64,000 bases of DNA from Stenopsyche tienmushanensis. Taxonomy: Eukaryota; Arthropoda; Insecta; Trichoptera; Stenopsychidae. The notes beneath the pieces were generated by a model. It was given only the letters and a program-made list of their open reading frames with translations. It made no database searches and was not told the DNA's origin. Location of the stretch: positions 1,550,001 through 1,614,000 of the forward strand of contig WACJ01000406.1 in assembly GCA_008973525.1 (NCBI GenBank), given 5' to 3'. Positions 37,318-48,655 of the stretch are shown one piece after another. A program made the position numbers and the translations under genes. Within the stretch, counting starts at the first letter, position 1; each line of letters starts with the position of its first letter.

Positions 37318-37520
37318 TATTATAAGATGAATACAATCAAACAAATTCTGCATAAGAATGATGATGATCACATATTATATAAACATAAAAATCAAACAAA
37401 CTCTGTTTCGTATAAGATTGCATCAAACCGATATTTTTGAATCGGTTCAGTACCGGTTTACGTTGCGCCAAAAAACCGATTTTATCGGTTATTTGTTTTC
37501 GTTTCAGTTTTGGCCTAAAT
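37318..37520 (+). repeat. CGGTT-rich dispersed repeat, copy 3
   Basis: TGAATACAATCAAACAAATT near 37326 matches the copy at 6303. It is followed by CATATTATATAAACATAAAA and then CCGATATTTTTGAATCGGTT, CAGTACCGG and CCGATTTTATCGGTT. The similarity runs for about 200 bp in the same orientation as the copy in intron 2 of the calexcitin-like gene. Confidence 0.55.
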
Positions 37521-37540
37521 TTTGTATGAATGGTGTTTGA

Positions 37541-39680
37541 CGGAACTTATCTATCATTTAAATCGAAGGCTGAATATAATCGATTTATGAATATTTGCAT
37601 GAATAATTCATTCGAAATCATAGATTCGGCATAGGAATTGTGTATAAATACGTATTTTATATACAGCTTACTAAAATTTGGGTCAATTTAATTATTTAAA
37701 AGCATGGTAAAATTTATATTTTTTTAAATTAAACACGCTTTGAAAATAAATCGTAGAGTAATTGATTTGGGGATTCTAAAGACCCTCACAGGGGCGCAAA
37801 AGTTAAGCAATCGTTTTTCTTTAATGTTGCTGAAATTAATTTATCCTTTCGGCTGTGTTTTATTAAAATGATTTTATACTTAAGTGGATGTGGTTTAAAA
37901 CACGTTTTACCGTTCATTTTCCGATCCATCCCAGACAATTTAAAATTCCGTATTCGTAGCGCTTTCGCAAAACGTGACACTGTGTGAATATTTTATTCCA
38001 AGCTGTAAAATTAAAATTTTAAGACATAAATCAACTTTTGCTTCTTGGTTTTTTTTCAAAAAATGTATACACGTCCGAAAATAAGTGTTGAAATTTAATT
38101 TAGGTAAGTAATTGATTCTGCTCAAAGGCTCCTCGAGGAGCATCTCTTCGGCGAGCGTCCCAGCAAGACCTCGCCGAATAGTCTCGAGTGTAAATATTAA
38201 TTTACCATCCGATATGACTTAAGTCGAAAATCGTATAAATTCGTAGAGCCCCGTTTTACGACTGCTGCTCAACAAGCGAGTCGAGAATGATATCCATTTA
38301 TTGCTGAGTGACACAATACTTCCACATGCTCCTTGGGGACTCGGTACACGTATTTGACAACGTACCACGAATAATAACAGTCCAACTCCAGGTTTATGTA
38401 TTACATAAAATAAATTTCATCACGTCATCCCGTTAACCTATGTAAAACCACTGACACGGAAGATTGTCGCACCGCCCTGCGACGAGGGGACGTTCCTAGA
38501 TAGCGACAAACATATGACCCAAAATGAATCAAAGTCGTATCAAGACGGCGAGAAGGGGTGATTTAAAAGCATCTTTCAAAGATGATATCGTTTATAAGTC
38601 TCAAAATAAAAAAAGGATTATTAACAGTCGAATAAATGTAGCGATTGTAGGCACATCATGGGATTTGTTTGTCCTTTGATCCCACACAGGTTAATGCGAA
38701 TTTATATTAATATCAGCATTTCATTATAAATTGGATGATATTGATAGAATCGATGTCTTGAATGATTTCTGAATTGAAAAAATCGGATCATTCCACTTCG
38801 TTGAATATCTTTCACTGTAAGAGGATCAAAGCAAAGTAAAAGAGGAAGTATCTTCTCGCACGATTTATGCGGATGGAATCTTATTTGTGAATTTATTTAA
38901 ACAAAAGGTTCGCTTGAAAAATATAAATATCCTATTTATATAGAAGGCAGGGATTCTTGGCATCATTCCTTATTTGTGCGAGGAAAAAGGAGCGACAGAT
39001 CCATTTGTCATGTTGACTTATATTTATTTCATCCGCGAGTATACAAAAGTCTTTAATTTCAGCACGCCCAGATTGAAAAGCGACTATAAATTATCAGCAA
39101 GAATGTGCCAAAAAGTATGAGGACTGCACAATAAAATTTTGTATTTTTACAGCCTGTTGATAAAAATGCAAACAAATCTATCAATTATGCAAGAGCAATC
39201 CATATAGACTAGAAATAGATTATTGTCTGGAGTTATGTATGAAGAATAAAGCAGTTTCCTTTTGATATAAATACAAAAACGATCCAATACGAATAATTAT
39301 TTATCAAAATAATCCTGAGTTCCACATATAAAGTTTTTACAATATATCTTTTTTGTTCCTTTCAGGTCGTTGCTTCCAATATGCTTTTTATCGACCACTT
39401 TGGACATTGTGATAGATTGAGTGGCTTTGTTTATCCTTTCAATATGACTTGCTCGTATAGGATAAGAGCTTTATATAGAGTCTATTCGATAGTTTCCGCT
39501 ACAATTCATGCATTTTTATTTTATTTTTATTAAATATCTTTTGCATCATTTTTATGCACATGATTTAGATGGGCTCCAATTAAAATGGGCTTTCGAATAT
39601 TCCATCCTATCATGATGAAATTTCAAAAATACATAATGATGTCTTAAAATAAGGTAGAAACACAAACGATGGACAAATTG
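37541..39680. other. No recognisable gene
   Basis: AT-rich sequence with a GC-richer stretch 38120-38560 that includes a strong hairpin (38132-38188). Short overlapping open frames at 37.8-38.1 kb on the minus strand have no motifs. Confidence 0.45.
38132..38188. other. GC-rich hairpin
   Basis: CTCGAG (38132-38137) and TTCGGCGAG (38147-38155) pair with CTCGCCGAA (38170-38178) and CTCGAG (38183-38188). This gives a 9-bp and a 6-bp stem separated by an asymmetric internal loop, with a 14-nt terminal loop. Pairing does not extend outward, so the structure is short for a microRNA precursor. Confidence 0.4.
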
Positions 39681-39843
39681 GGGTCCCAAATATTCGTAAA
39701 ATCAATTATTCGAATAACGAATATTCGAACATAATTATTTTGGGAATTAGGTGGGTCTTTATTTTGGAGGGTATTTTTGATTTAAATAAATCTGAGCTAC
39801 TTTTTTTAATACCCTTTCCATACTTTCAAGGATTAACTGAATA

Positions 39844-40084
39844 ATGAACCCAATATGTGGTTCGGAATATCGGATAAAGATAAATTTAAATATAATTTTG
39901 CCTCTTAAAAACCTAAAAAACACGATTGAAAAACCCGTTTTTTAACGTTTTAAGTAATTAAAATCATTTAAATATGACTCGCGTGAGTTTTAAAAAACAT
40001 TAGAAACGTTTTTGGCATTTAAGAGGCAAAATCGAGTTAAATTTTAACTTTATCCGATATTTCGAATCTCCTAACGAGTTCATG
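39844..40084. mobile_element. Fold-back / MITE-like inverted repeat (241 bp)
   Basis: The left arm 39844-39912 contains GGAATATCGGATAAAGATAA and TTTTGCCTCTTAAAAACC. The right arm 40014-40084, reverse-complemented, contains GAAATATCGGATAAAGTTAA and TTTTGCCTCTTAAATGCC. The outer tips share ATGAAC. The arms of about 70 bp enclose a noncoding 100-bp centre. No target duplication was identified. A separate 8-bp-stem hairpin (CGCGGATT / AATCCGCG) follows at 40087-40107. Confidence 0.65.
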
Positions 40085-40315
40085 TCCGCGGATTGAGTAA
40101 ATCCGCGTTGAGTAGAAACTCTCACTATTATTTTCGAATCGGAGCTGTTGTTGCTGTTTTGTCATTGTTTTGGAATTCCCAAACTTAGTGTTTTTGGGTT
40201 TTCCTACGATCCTAATTTCTTGTAAAGGAAAAGTGTGCCGGGTTTTTCAATTAATCAAAAATCAACCGAGATTGAGAAAGCTATAAATATTACATAAATT
40301 TATTTTACTTATAAG

Positions 40316-40815
40316 CAGGGAATCCAATCCTGGAATCCCGGACAGTTTTAGATGCTCATAAATCCCGGGATTAGTAAACGTAATCCCGAAAAATTCGGGA
40401 TTGAAATTTTTATCTAACAGAAATCGTACACCTCACCACCACGACGAAGGCTACTAAATCGAGACATTTCCGCCGAAATCTGAACGCTTGGAAACAGTGG
40501 CGTAACTACTAATTGGCGAGCTTAGGTGACGCCCAGGGGCATTAACTGTATAATCTATATATAAATATATATAGTACATATATGTTTTTCAAATTTTTAT
40601 ATTAACGTTTCCCTACCGGTGATGTATTTACTACACCTCGACTCTAATAATGGGAATATCGACATGAAATATAATAGATACGGGGTTCAGAATTTTTGTA
40701 TTCCTCCGTAATATAATTACGAATCACATCAAAGTATTATAGTGTATAAGTATTCATCTGAAGCGACGGAAATAAATAATTTGTCGGGAGATCGGGAATT
40801 TTGCGAGTTTTGAAG
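40316..40815 (+). mobile_element. hAT element relic, copy 2 (noncoding part only)
   Basis: It begins CAGGGAATCCAATCCTGGAA and is nearly collinear with 3519-4016 for about 500 bp, including the internal CAGTGGCGTAACTAC terminus-like sequence near 40496. It stops at GGGAATTTTGCGAGTTTT, exactly where copies 1 and 3 continue into hATC coding sequence. So it is either truncated there or derived from a shorter non-autonomous version. CAGGG is the expected hAT 5' terminus. Confidence 0.75.
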
Positions 40816-42640
40816 TTTGGCTCTTGGGCGGCTATACAATATATAAATTGATAATATGCTTATAAATTCAACATAATAGACTTTGTATTAATCTGTCACC
40901 TCAATTAATTTTTATTGCATCCAAAGGTAATTTTATTTATAATTATAAAGTTGGGTATGATGACCCCAAGATCAACCAATAGTCTTGGCCGCGGGTTGAT
41001 GTAATCTTCTCGCCGACTTGAGGTAAGAAAGAGTATATTTATTTTGAATATCAAACTTCAACAAAAACAAATGGATTGCATATGTTAAAATCATAGTTGT
41101 TGCAAAATTAATGTATCAGCCGTAAGACATCCATTGAAACAAATATAATGAATCCAATATTGAGTGATTTGGAGCACTTATGGACGTTGCGCAAAGGAAA
41201 TTGAAGCAATGTTTAAAGAATTGGAAGCGATGATAACATCAGACAATGGAATCAATCGTCATGGATGCACCGAATAAATTGAATGATAGTCGCACATGAT
41301 TGCAATTGAGCGCATATGATACTTTAAAATAGTAAAGGATCAATTTCATAGTATAAACAAATTTAAATGCTTTAAAACTGTTATGTGGATCAAGGAGGTT
41401 GCAATTGTGACGCACGTAAATAAATTGGATGCGCGCGCAATTGCTCATGCATAGAAACAGTGCTTGATTCATATTAAGAATAAAATATATTTATGATTTA
41501 TTTGATTTTTATAAATTATTTAAAGTCTTAAAAATTCCTGCATTTTTACAGTTTTAATATCGGAGAAATTTATAAATGTGAAGTCAGTTATGAAATTCGT
41601 CGCAATTTTTATTGGATTCTATACGAGGGAAGGTTATGCAAAGACGACTTTTCAAAGAACAAACAGAAGTCGATTCTTGGATGTGGGGATTTATTATTCC
41701 ATGCGGATGTATGATACTTAAGCAAATAAAGGAAAACTTTTGCGACATGAAACTTTAACCGAAAATAAATTTATGCAATGAAATCAGCCATTAAATTTTT
41801 GTACACTCTTGGACGACGTATCTGCAAGTCAGCACGATGATTCGAAGACACTGCGTTGTTATACGGATCAATATTTTAATACTTATGTGAGTCAGCATTT
41901 TAGAACATGGATGTCGTTAATTATGGAACAAGGCTCTCCGATACTAATCTCGATAATTGTTTGAGATTGACTTACACAGATTGCTCCCTAAATTTCGAAT
42001 AAATGTCACGTCAAGTTAAAAATTGTTCATCATATTAAATTTCCATTTTTTTAACACCAATATGCCCATCGACCCATATATAAAACATGTTCTTTGCGCA
42101 AGCTATGAAAGAACTGTGGCTAGTTTACTAAGGCTTATTAAGGCATAGTTCATGATAGATCTCGATTAAATCTGCTTGTATTTTATAATTTATAGGCTTT
42201 GATTTAATGTGAAGCCACAGAAAGTCAATGTAAATTTGATTCTCTACAATATACACTGCCATCGTTAAATTTAAATCTATATTATTTTAAAGGGGTGTTC
42301 ATAGTTTAAAAACCGGGACTCGAATCGAATGTGAGTACAAAAATGTTTATAGACTAAAAATGTTTGCGTGTCTTTTTGCATTTGGTTTGATTTCCCCAAG
42401 GCTGGAAGATTTTTGACTGGTTCCCATTATCTTCCATGTATGGTCGAATTACGTTAAGGCTATTTAAATAGGAGGGATAGATTTTAATTGTTGTTGCAAG
42501 TAAGCCACTCCTACTTAGCCCTGCCCGATGTTATTATCCGTCTTAGTGTTTCCTTATGTAGATTTTCATTACGTCACAAGTTGCGGCGAGGGGCGAACTT
42601 GCATCGTTGTAGCTCCCATAGGAATTGAGATATGCAGCCG
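40816..42640. other. No recognisable gene
   Basis: AT-rich sequence becoming GC-richer at 42480-42640, just left of a GGGTCAAATTTGACCC palindrome. No credible open frame. Confidence 0.4.
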
Positions 42641-42642
42641 TC

Positions 42643-42660
42643 TGGGTCAAATTTGACCCA
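42643..42660. repeat. Perfect 18-bp palindrome TGGGTCAAATTTGACCCA
   Basis: The sequence equals its own reverse complement. A near-identical copy (one mismatch) lies at 44528-44545. GGGTCA...TGACCC motifs are common near the ends of piggyBac-type elements, so the pair may mark the two ends of one, but no TTAA duplication or transposase was identified. Confidence 0.5.
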
Positions 42661-43183
42661 CAATATCAAATACGTATTTTTTTTTCATTTTCAGTGAATA
42701 TTTCAACAATAATGAAGGGATTTTTGAGAGCCACAGTGAAAGCATGATTTCATCTATGCCCATGATGGATTTGTCGATACAAATTCATTTTTATAACGGT
42801 ATACTAAAGGTGTAGTTGATTTTTTGGACCAAAAGTGCGCAAATTACTCGGTAGCCAAAATAACTCAGAGATGGCCATGTGTAATTTTTTCAGCAATATT
42901 GAATATTTGTTCCTCTAATGGTTTGTACTTTGGAAGGCCTCAAACCCTGAAAAACGACTGAACAGGAACAAATATGCTATTCTAAATCGTAAAAGGGCCA
43001 GTTGCTACCCTTTTAAATAGAAAAATGACTGAAAACAGCCTTTAAAATGTAATAAATGTTCCAATTTAATTTGTAAGACACATTTCGTCTTGAATATTAT
43101 GTGTACTGGTTGTTAAAAAGTATAAATACTGAAATTTGGGATATTGTCAATTCTTATGAAGACGTTTTAATCTTCATTAGTTA

Positions 43184-44278
43184 GTTAAAGCGGAAAGAAA
43201 TGTCATTTTTTTGTTATTCGGAGAAAACATTTTTTTTTATAAAAACTGTATAATATTACTCAATTAAATAATTTCCATTGTTATTTATAATCGCCGTCCA
43301 CAGATTAGGTAGCTTTTTAATGCCTCTTTCGTAAAATTCGGCCGGTTTTCCGCTAAAGTAAGAATCCAAATGATTTTTCACTTGTTCCACGGAAGTGATC
43401 CACTCATGTGATCTATATAAATTTAAATAAAAAATAATCTTGTAGCCTATCTAATTATGCACAGTATAGCTTTGCTGTGACAGTTTGGCCAGGTTTTAAT
43501 AATTCGTAGTGAATTCTGCCAAAAAAATCCCACCAAATACAAAGGTGGACCTTTTTCAAGGATAATGATGGTCGAAGGATAGAAACAGGTACTTGATTTG
43601 AAGAAAGCCACTGTTTTTTTCCTTCTTGGGCTGTTGTAGAAGACCCACTTCTCATCCCTAGTAACGATCCTTTTTAAAAATGGATCGGTTTCATACCTTG
43701 ACAATAACGATGAATAAATGGTTTTCCGTTGTTCCAAGACCGTTGATGACAATTCGTGCGGTATCAAAATTCCCAGTCTATGTTTTTTCCCGAGTCTTTT
43801 CAAATGGTCTTTTACTGTTGACCAGAGGCAGTCAATGTCTAGCGATAATTCCTTTATTGTTTTTCGAGGATCAGATTCTATTAGAGAATTTAATGCGTCA
43901 TCATCGATTTTTAGAGGTCGTCCTGATTTTGGTTTATTTTTCAAATCTCTGTTGCCACTTTTGAATTTTTCGAACCATCTATGGCATTCCCGACTATTCA
44001 ATATATTGCCATATGTATCATAGATACTCTAGGTAGCTTTTAATGCTTTTAATCCTTTGTCGAATAAAAACAGTGAACAAGATCGCAAATGGGTCTTATC
44101 AATTTCTGGCTTGGATATTTTCACTATGGCTAAAAAAATATAAAAATATCTGAAAAAGTAAGACAAATAACAGAGCTTCAAAATGACACCAAGCTTGACG
44201 TATTCACTCGACAGCAACCCGAGACAAACTGACGGCAAAGGACGCAACCAAAAAAATGACATTTCTTTCCGCTTTATC
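43184..44278 (-). mobile_element. Mariner element with clear terminal repeats, internally deleted (1095 bp)
   Basis: The left end GTTAAAGCGGAAAGAAATGT and the right end, reverse-complemented GATAAAGCGGAAAGAAATGT, continue identically through CATTTTTTTG. They are flanked by TA on both sides (43182-43183 and 44279-44280). The right (5') part encodes the N-terminus and the left part the C-terminus of a mariner transposase on the minus strand. At 1095 bp it is about 200 bp short of a typical 1.3-kb mariner, because the segment with the second and third catalytic Asp is missing. This is the best-preserved terminal repeat pair in the window. It lies between two GGGTCAAATTTGA palindromes. Confidence 0.88.
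43288..44142 (-). pseudogene. Mariner transposase gene of the 43.2-44.3 kb element, broken
   Basis: From about 44142 the text begins VKISKPEIDKTHLRSC, then FDKGLKALKAT before a stop near 44030. It resumes at 43998 as SRECHRWFEKFKSGNRDLKN and KPKSGRPLKIDDDALNSLIE, the bipartite HTH DNA-binding region. It then reads HLKRLGKKHRLGILIPHEL and DPFLKRIVTRDEKWVFYNS (first catalytic Asp; TRDE replaces the usual TGDE). A frame change near 43640 leads to LCIWWDFFGRIHYELLKPGQ. Text then jumps to the C-terminal ITSVEQVKNHLDSYFSGKP and FYERGIKKLPNLW, ending near 43288. The HHDN and PD..P.D blocks carrying the other two Asp are absent, so it cannot be catalytic. Confidence 0.85.
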
Positions 44279-44527
44279 TAATATAAGCTGAACTCATAAG
44301 ACTTTTATATTTTTTGTTAATTAGAAGATATGAGAAGTATTATTGTTTAATTTTCGTTTGATTTTTTTTTATAAAAGCATATCACACACACTCAATCAGT
44401 GGTCAATTTTTGGAGATCCAAAAATTAAAGCACAATAATTTTGTAAAAAATGCTTACTTTATTTTACCCCCATCCATATTTGTGCAAATAATACTAATAT
44501 ATGCTTGTAACGATTGATTTTCTGGTG

Positions 44528-44545
44528 TGGGTCAAATTTGACTCA
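44528..44545. repeat. Near-palindrome TGGGTCAAATTTGACTCA
   Basis: It differs by one base from the perfect palindrome at 42643-42660. The two flank the mariner insertion; without it they would be about 0.8 kb apart. TTAAGGG follows at about 44583, but it is not matched on the left. Confidence 0.45.
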
Positions 44546-44689
44546 CAAAACTTATAGTGTGGCCAAACATAGCGAATCCAATTAAGGGCTAAAAACGATT
44601 CGAAACATGAATAGCTCCAAAATCTAAATTATTTACCACCGATTTGAATTAAAAAAAATATATTAGGAATATTGATTTTTAACATTTTG

Positions 44690-45088
44690 AGCCTCGACAA
44701 TTAGAAGTTTTGCATCAAAAATTAAAAGAGAAACACCGCTTCATAATAATGTGCGCCCTCATGAAGCAAAATGGATACTGGATAAAATACGGGAATTAAA
44801 TTGGGAAGTGCTACTGCATCTTTCTTATTCACTGGACCTCATCCCGATGGATTTTCATCTTTTTAGGTTCATGGAGCATAGCGTGAGAGAAAAACGATTC
44901 AAAAATGCACCTCGAAAATTCAGTTGCATTTTTGCTAATCCAGGAAATTCATTAAAAAACTATTTTTTTGTTGCTTTTAAACTGGAAAGCTTTTACAAAA
45001 AGGATATCAAAAGACTGCCAAAGCGATGGGAAAATGGAACATGCTTTTGGTCGAAAATTAAGACACAATACGATGTTTCAAAATGAAA
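44690..45088 (+). pseudogene. Mariner family 1 transposase C-terminal half
   Basis: Text runs RQLEVLHQKLKEKHR, then PLHNNVRPHEAKWILDKIRE. The second catalytic motif, normally HHDN, reads HNN, so the Asp is lost. The third block LDLIPMDFHLF keeps its Asp (about 44847). The frame then continues MEHSVREKRFKNA and FYKKDIKRLPKRWENG, the C-terminal signature of this family. The N-terminal half and both inverted repeats are missing. The long open frame 44751-45086 is the best-preserved C-terminus of the family here. Confidence 0.85.
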
Positions 45089-48077
45089 TTGTATATTATC
45101 ATTGTAACATATTTCCCTACTTTTATGTAATATACTTTTATATTGCCACAGCATAAATAAGCACATTAAAAATGTTTGTCTTTTTTGTTCGAAAGGTTAT
45201 GAGCTGTGTAAAAACTTTTTTATTGTATCTCTGAAGTGGATTACTTGTAACATGGAAGCGAAATTCCCGAAGGTATTATATCCAAGTTGTTTTCATAAGA
45301 GGTGCGGTTGAGTACATTCCATATATAAGGTAAATGGCAGTCACAAATTCTCGAAAGTATATAAAAATATTTATATTCCATGGCGTATTATCCCGGGGCG
45401 ATAAAATCTAAATTCTGAGTGCGATTGATGCCAGCCAGGCGAATGTCAAATATTTAAATTGGCGAGTTTGTATAAATAAAATAATTAGATTCTTTTGATG
45501 GGGGGGCTGTTAACGTGATTTAAGACGTTCTAAAAGGCTCGACGGCAAAGAAAATTAGAATGTAATGTGGTTTCGGGTTGTACGCAAGTGGCGCAAGATA
45601 AATGAATGTGAAAACGCTCATGAAAGTGTTTTCTCCGGTTTGGGGGATCGTAAAAATTCCTCTCTTCTGAGAACAGGATAATTAAATACATAAATATGAA
45701 ACCCTGGAATAAACAGGTATAATGTTCACTGCGAGCGTGACAAAACCTAATAGCCGTACACAGTAATTTACATGGCGTGCTTTTAATTGATAAGTGTGGC
45801 GAGCTGTTTGAGGCAATCAAAATTGTATTTTCATTTTCGCTTTGAAACGCATTAAAAAAGGGGAACATTCGCTTTGGCCATAATTATATTTAACGTAAGT
45901 GCTACTCGCGGTATTAAAAATATTATAGAGTATTTACATTAAACTTAAAATCTCATTAAAAATTCTCATTTGGCAGAAATTCTCAACAAAATGTTACGAA
46001 TAAAAATATGAATTTGTTTATATTATTATGAAGCATATTTTAATAATTTTATTCATTTAAATAAAGTAATATTTAATTGCAAAAAAAATTATCAATCGTT
46101 TGGAGCATCGAGTGGCCACGATAAAGCAAGGATGCGCTCAGATCATAATTTAAATCACACTAAAAGTCAATATTTGATCATTTTTATAAATCAGCTTTTG
46201 CTTTTGGCCTTAATATTTGCTGTGAAACGAATTGCATTTTACATACACAAGATCAAAAGGGATTCCCTAAAATATGTGCATAAATATATTAAATTTTAGG
46301 GAAACCCCCGCAACTGTTTGTCTCATTTATGCGATATATGCATGCATTAAAATTGGTAATTCTCGTGATTTGAACCAAATACGACGTTAACCGAACAGGT
46401 TTAAATATATTTGATGGTTTTATTCGAACTGAAAGTAATTCTATTCAAAATTTATCGACATTAATAAAGCCTTCTATGCAGTAAGACTCCCAGAAAAATG
46501 AATATATAAATTCGAAAAAAAAGACCAACCTATAAATCAAGATAGCTTGATCAATATGCGTTCCCGATGTTGATGAACGGCTGCGAAACGTGGAATGAAA
46601 ACGAAAATATGTCATAAATTTAGATATACCCAATGAGCCATGTGGTATAAAAGAAGGCTGAAGGTAAAAGGAATCCATATATAATATAACCATAAATATT
46701 TGTGACAATGGATGAAATATGGTTTGTCAGTGATACTTGAACTTGCAAAAATAAAATGCGATAAGAAAGCTACTGTATTTGATGAACATTGCTAATATTT
46801 AAATCCATCATCTTAATGAAATAAAGTGCGACTTTTTCAGCTAAAGATGGAAACATATCATAACATCTATGGATCAAATTTTTATTAGTATAAAAACATT
46901 TGGTGGTTGATTACCCGTTAGAATTTTAGTGGCTATACAAGTTCGTTAATAGTTATTTTATTTAATTACCGCCATACGTTATTAGGGTGAAACCTTTCAG
47001 ATTTGTAGATAAACACGCATTCTATTAATATTCCCTCGCATGTATTATTATTTTTTAAATGGAAACATGTTTAAATTCAATTGAAATAACTTGTTGTCTT
47101 AACTATATTCAAAGGATTATATCATAGTTGAACGTCGTGATAAAAAGATAAGTGGATTGTTAGTCTTATTGACAATAACGCCCAATAAAAGCTTGCATCC
47201 ATTGCACATCCAGGTCGCTGTTGCATATTCAATTGCACAATGGAGACGTTTACATTCAGAAGATTTAATTGCAAACTCTTGCCTCTTAAAGACGTTACTC
47301 TTGAATCGAACCTACGGGTTCTCTCCGAATAAATAGCTTAATTAGAATAAGGAAAATCGTTGTTGATGTAAGAAAGAAAATGACAATATGTATTCAAACG
47401 CGCTACTAATTTCATTAAGCGTGTTGAAAATAATTCGTTCGAAAACTATTTATTTATCTCATTGTTACAATAAGTTTAATTGGATGAGAACGCTGCAAAG
47501 TTGCGGTCAAATTATCATCAAAACTGCAACAGTCTGCATATTAATGCACTAACTACTTCAACTTTTCAAGCGTTCAGTTTAAGTTCCGCTTTAATTATTA
47601 CATTTGATTCTATATAAACTATAACATTGTTGAATATGCATTTTGATGTACATTTGATATGGATTCAATCATCCAGGAAGATAGTTGTATGAAGAAAAAG
47701 TGCATTGGAAATAATCGAACTCTATGTATTACATTAGCGTATGAAATATGAGGACGCAGAAGGCTTTCAAAATTATTGGTAAAATTTATAATGAAAAATG
47801 TCCGGAGCATTTGTGTTAAAAAAGTTATACGTTCGAAAACTTTATATGCTGAGATTTACAACTTTTGATACACATATTCCATGTTGAATCCGTAACTATA
47901 TAGTATTTCAATAGGGACGCTCAAAATTTGTTTGGTTATAGGCGGCCGTGTTATTAAAACAATTTTATTGTGAATGATTTAATATTATATAGCAAATTAT
48001 CTTAAAAAGTGATGAATAAAAATTAGCATTCCGTTCAAGAAACTTTTCGTTTTCGTTTAGACTTCTTCCTTTGGGAC
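45089..48077. other. No recognisable gene
   Basis: AT-rich with a GC-richer patch 45480-45870. The 112-codon minus-strand frame there has no motifs or splice signals and is not called. No mobile element was recognised. Confidence 0.45.
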
Positions 48078-48655
48078 TAGGGAATCCAATCCCGGGATCT
48101 CCGAAAAAATCGGGACTGTCTAATCTATGTATACACATATGTTTTTTAAATTGTTATATTAACTTTTCCCTACCGGAGATGTATTTACTACACTTCGACT
48201 CTAATAATGGGGATATCGATATGAGCTGTAATAGATACGGGGCTCAGAATGTTTGTATTACTCCGTAATATAATTACGAACCACATCAAAGTATTATAGT
48301 ATATAAGTATTCATCCGCAACGACGGAAATAAATAATTTGTCGGGAAATCGGGAATTTTTCGAGTTTTAGTACGTGTCTCAGCAGAAAGGAATTTTATCA
48401 GTCGCATTAATGGTGTTATACGAAAATAGGGGCTCCAACGATCATCAACTCAAACTAACATTTAAATATCTGATGACGATACCTTCAACGAGTGTGGAGG
48501 CTGAGCGTGCATTTTCAGCAGCAAGTTGCCTGACTTCCAAAATCAGATCCAGACTAAATGACGAAATACTCGATGCTTTAATTTTACTTCGGGCATATTT
48601 TCAAAATAATATTAGGTTTGTTTATCTATTTTTGAATTGTAGCCCTAAAAGTTAA
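48078..48655 (+). mobile_element. hAT element relic, copy 3, with open hATC segment
   Basis: It begins TAGGGAATCCAATCCCGGGA. It lacks the segment corresponding to 3545-3750 of copy 1 and is then collinear through GGGAATTTTTCGAG into coding sequence. The open frame 48374-48655 encodes the hAT C-terminal dimerisation domain: FKYLMTIPSTSVEAERAFSA, then ASCLTSKIRSRLNDEI, then LDALILLRAYFQNN. The PSTSVEAERAFS block is the diagnostic hATC motif. Only this last domain is present; the RNaseH-fold catalytic core and zinc finger are missing. No right inverted repeat is recognised before 48660. Confidence 0.82.

Noticed and set aside
45530..45868. 112-codon minus-strand frame, Cys/His-rich in appearance.
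   Set aside because: Cys and His spacing fits no zinc-finger pattern, and there is no homology, ATG context or splice signal.
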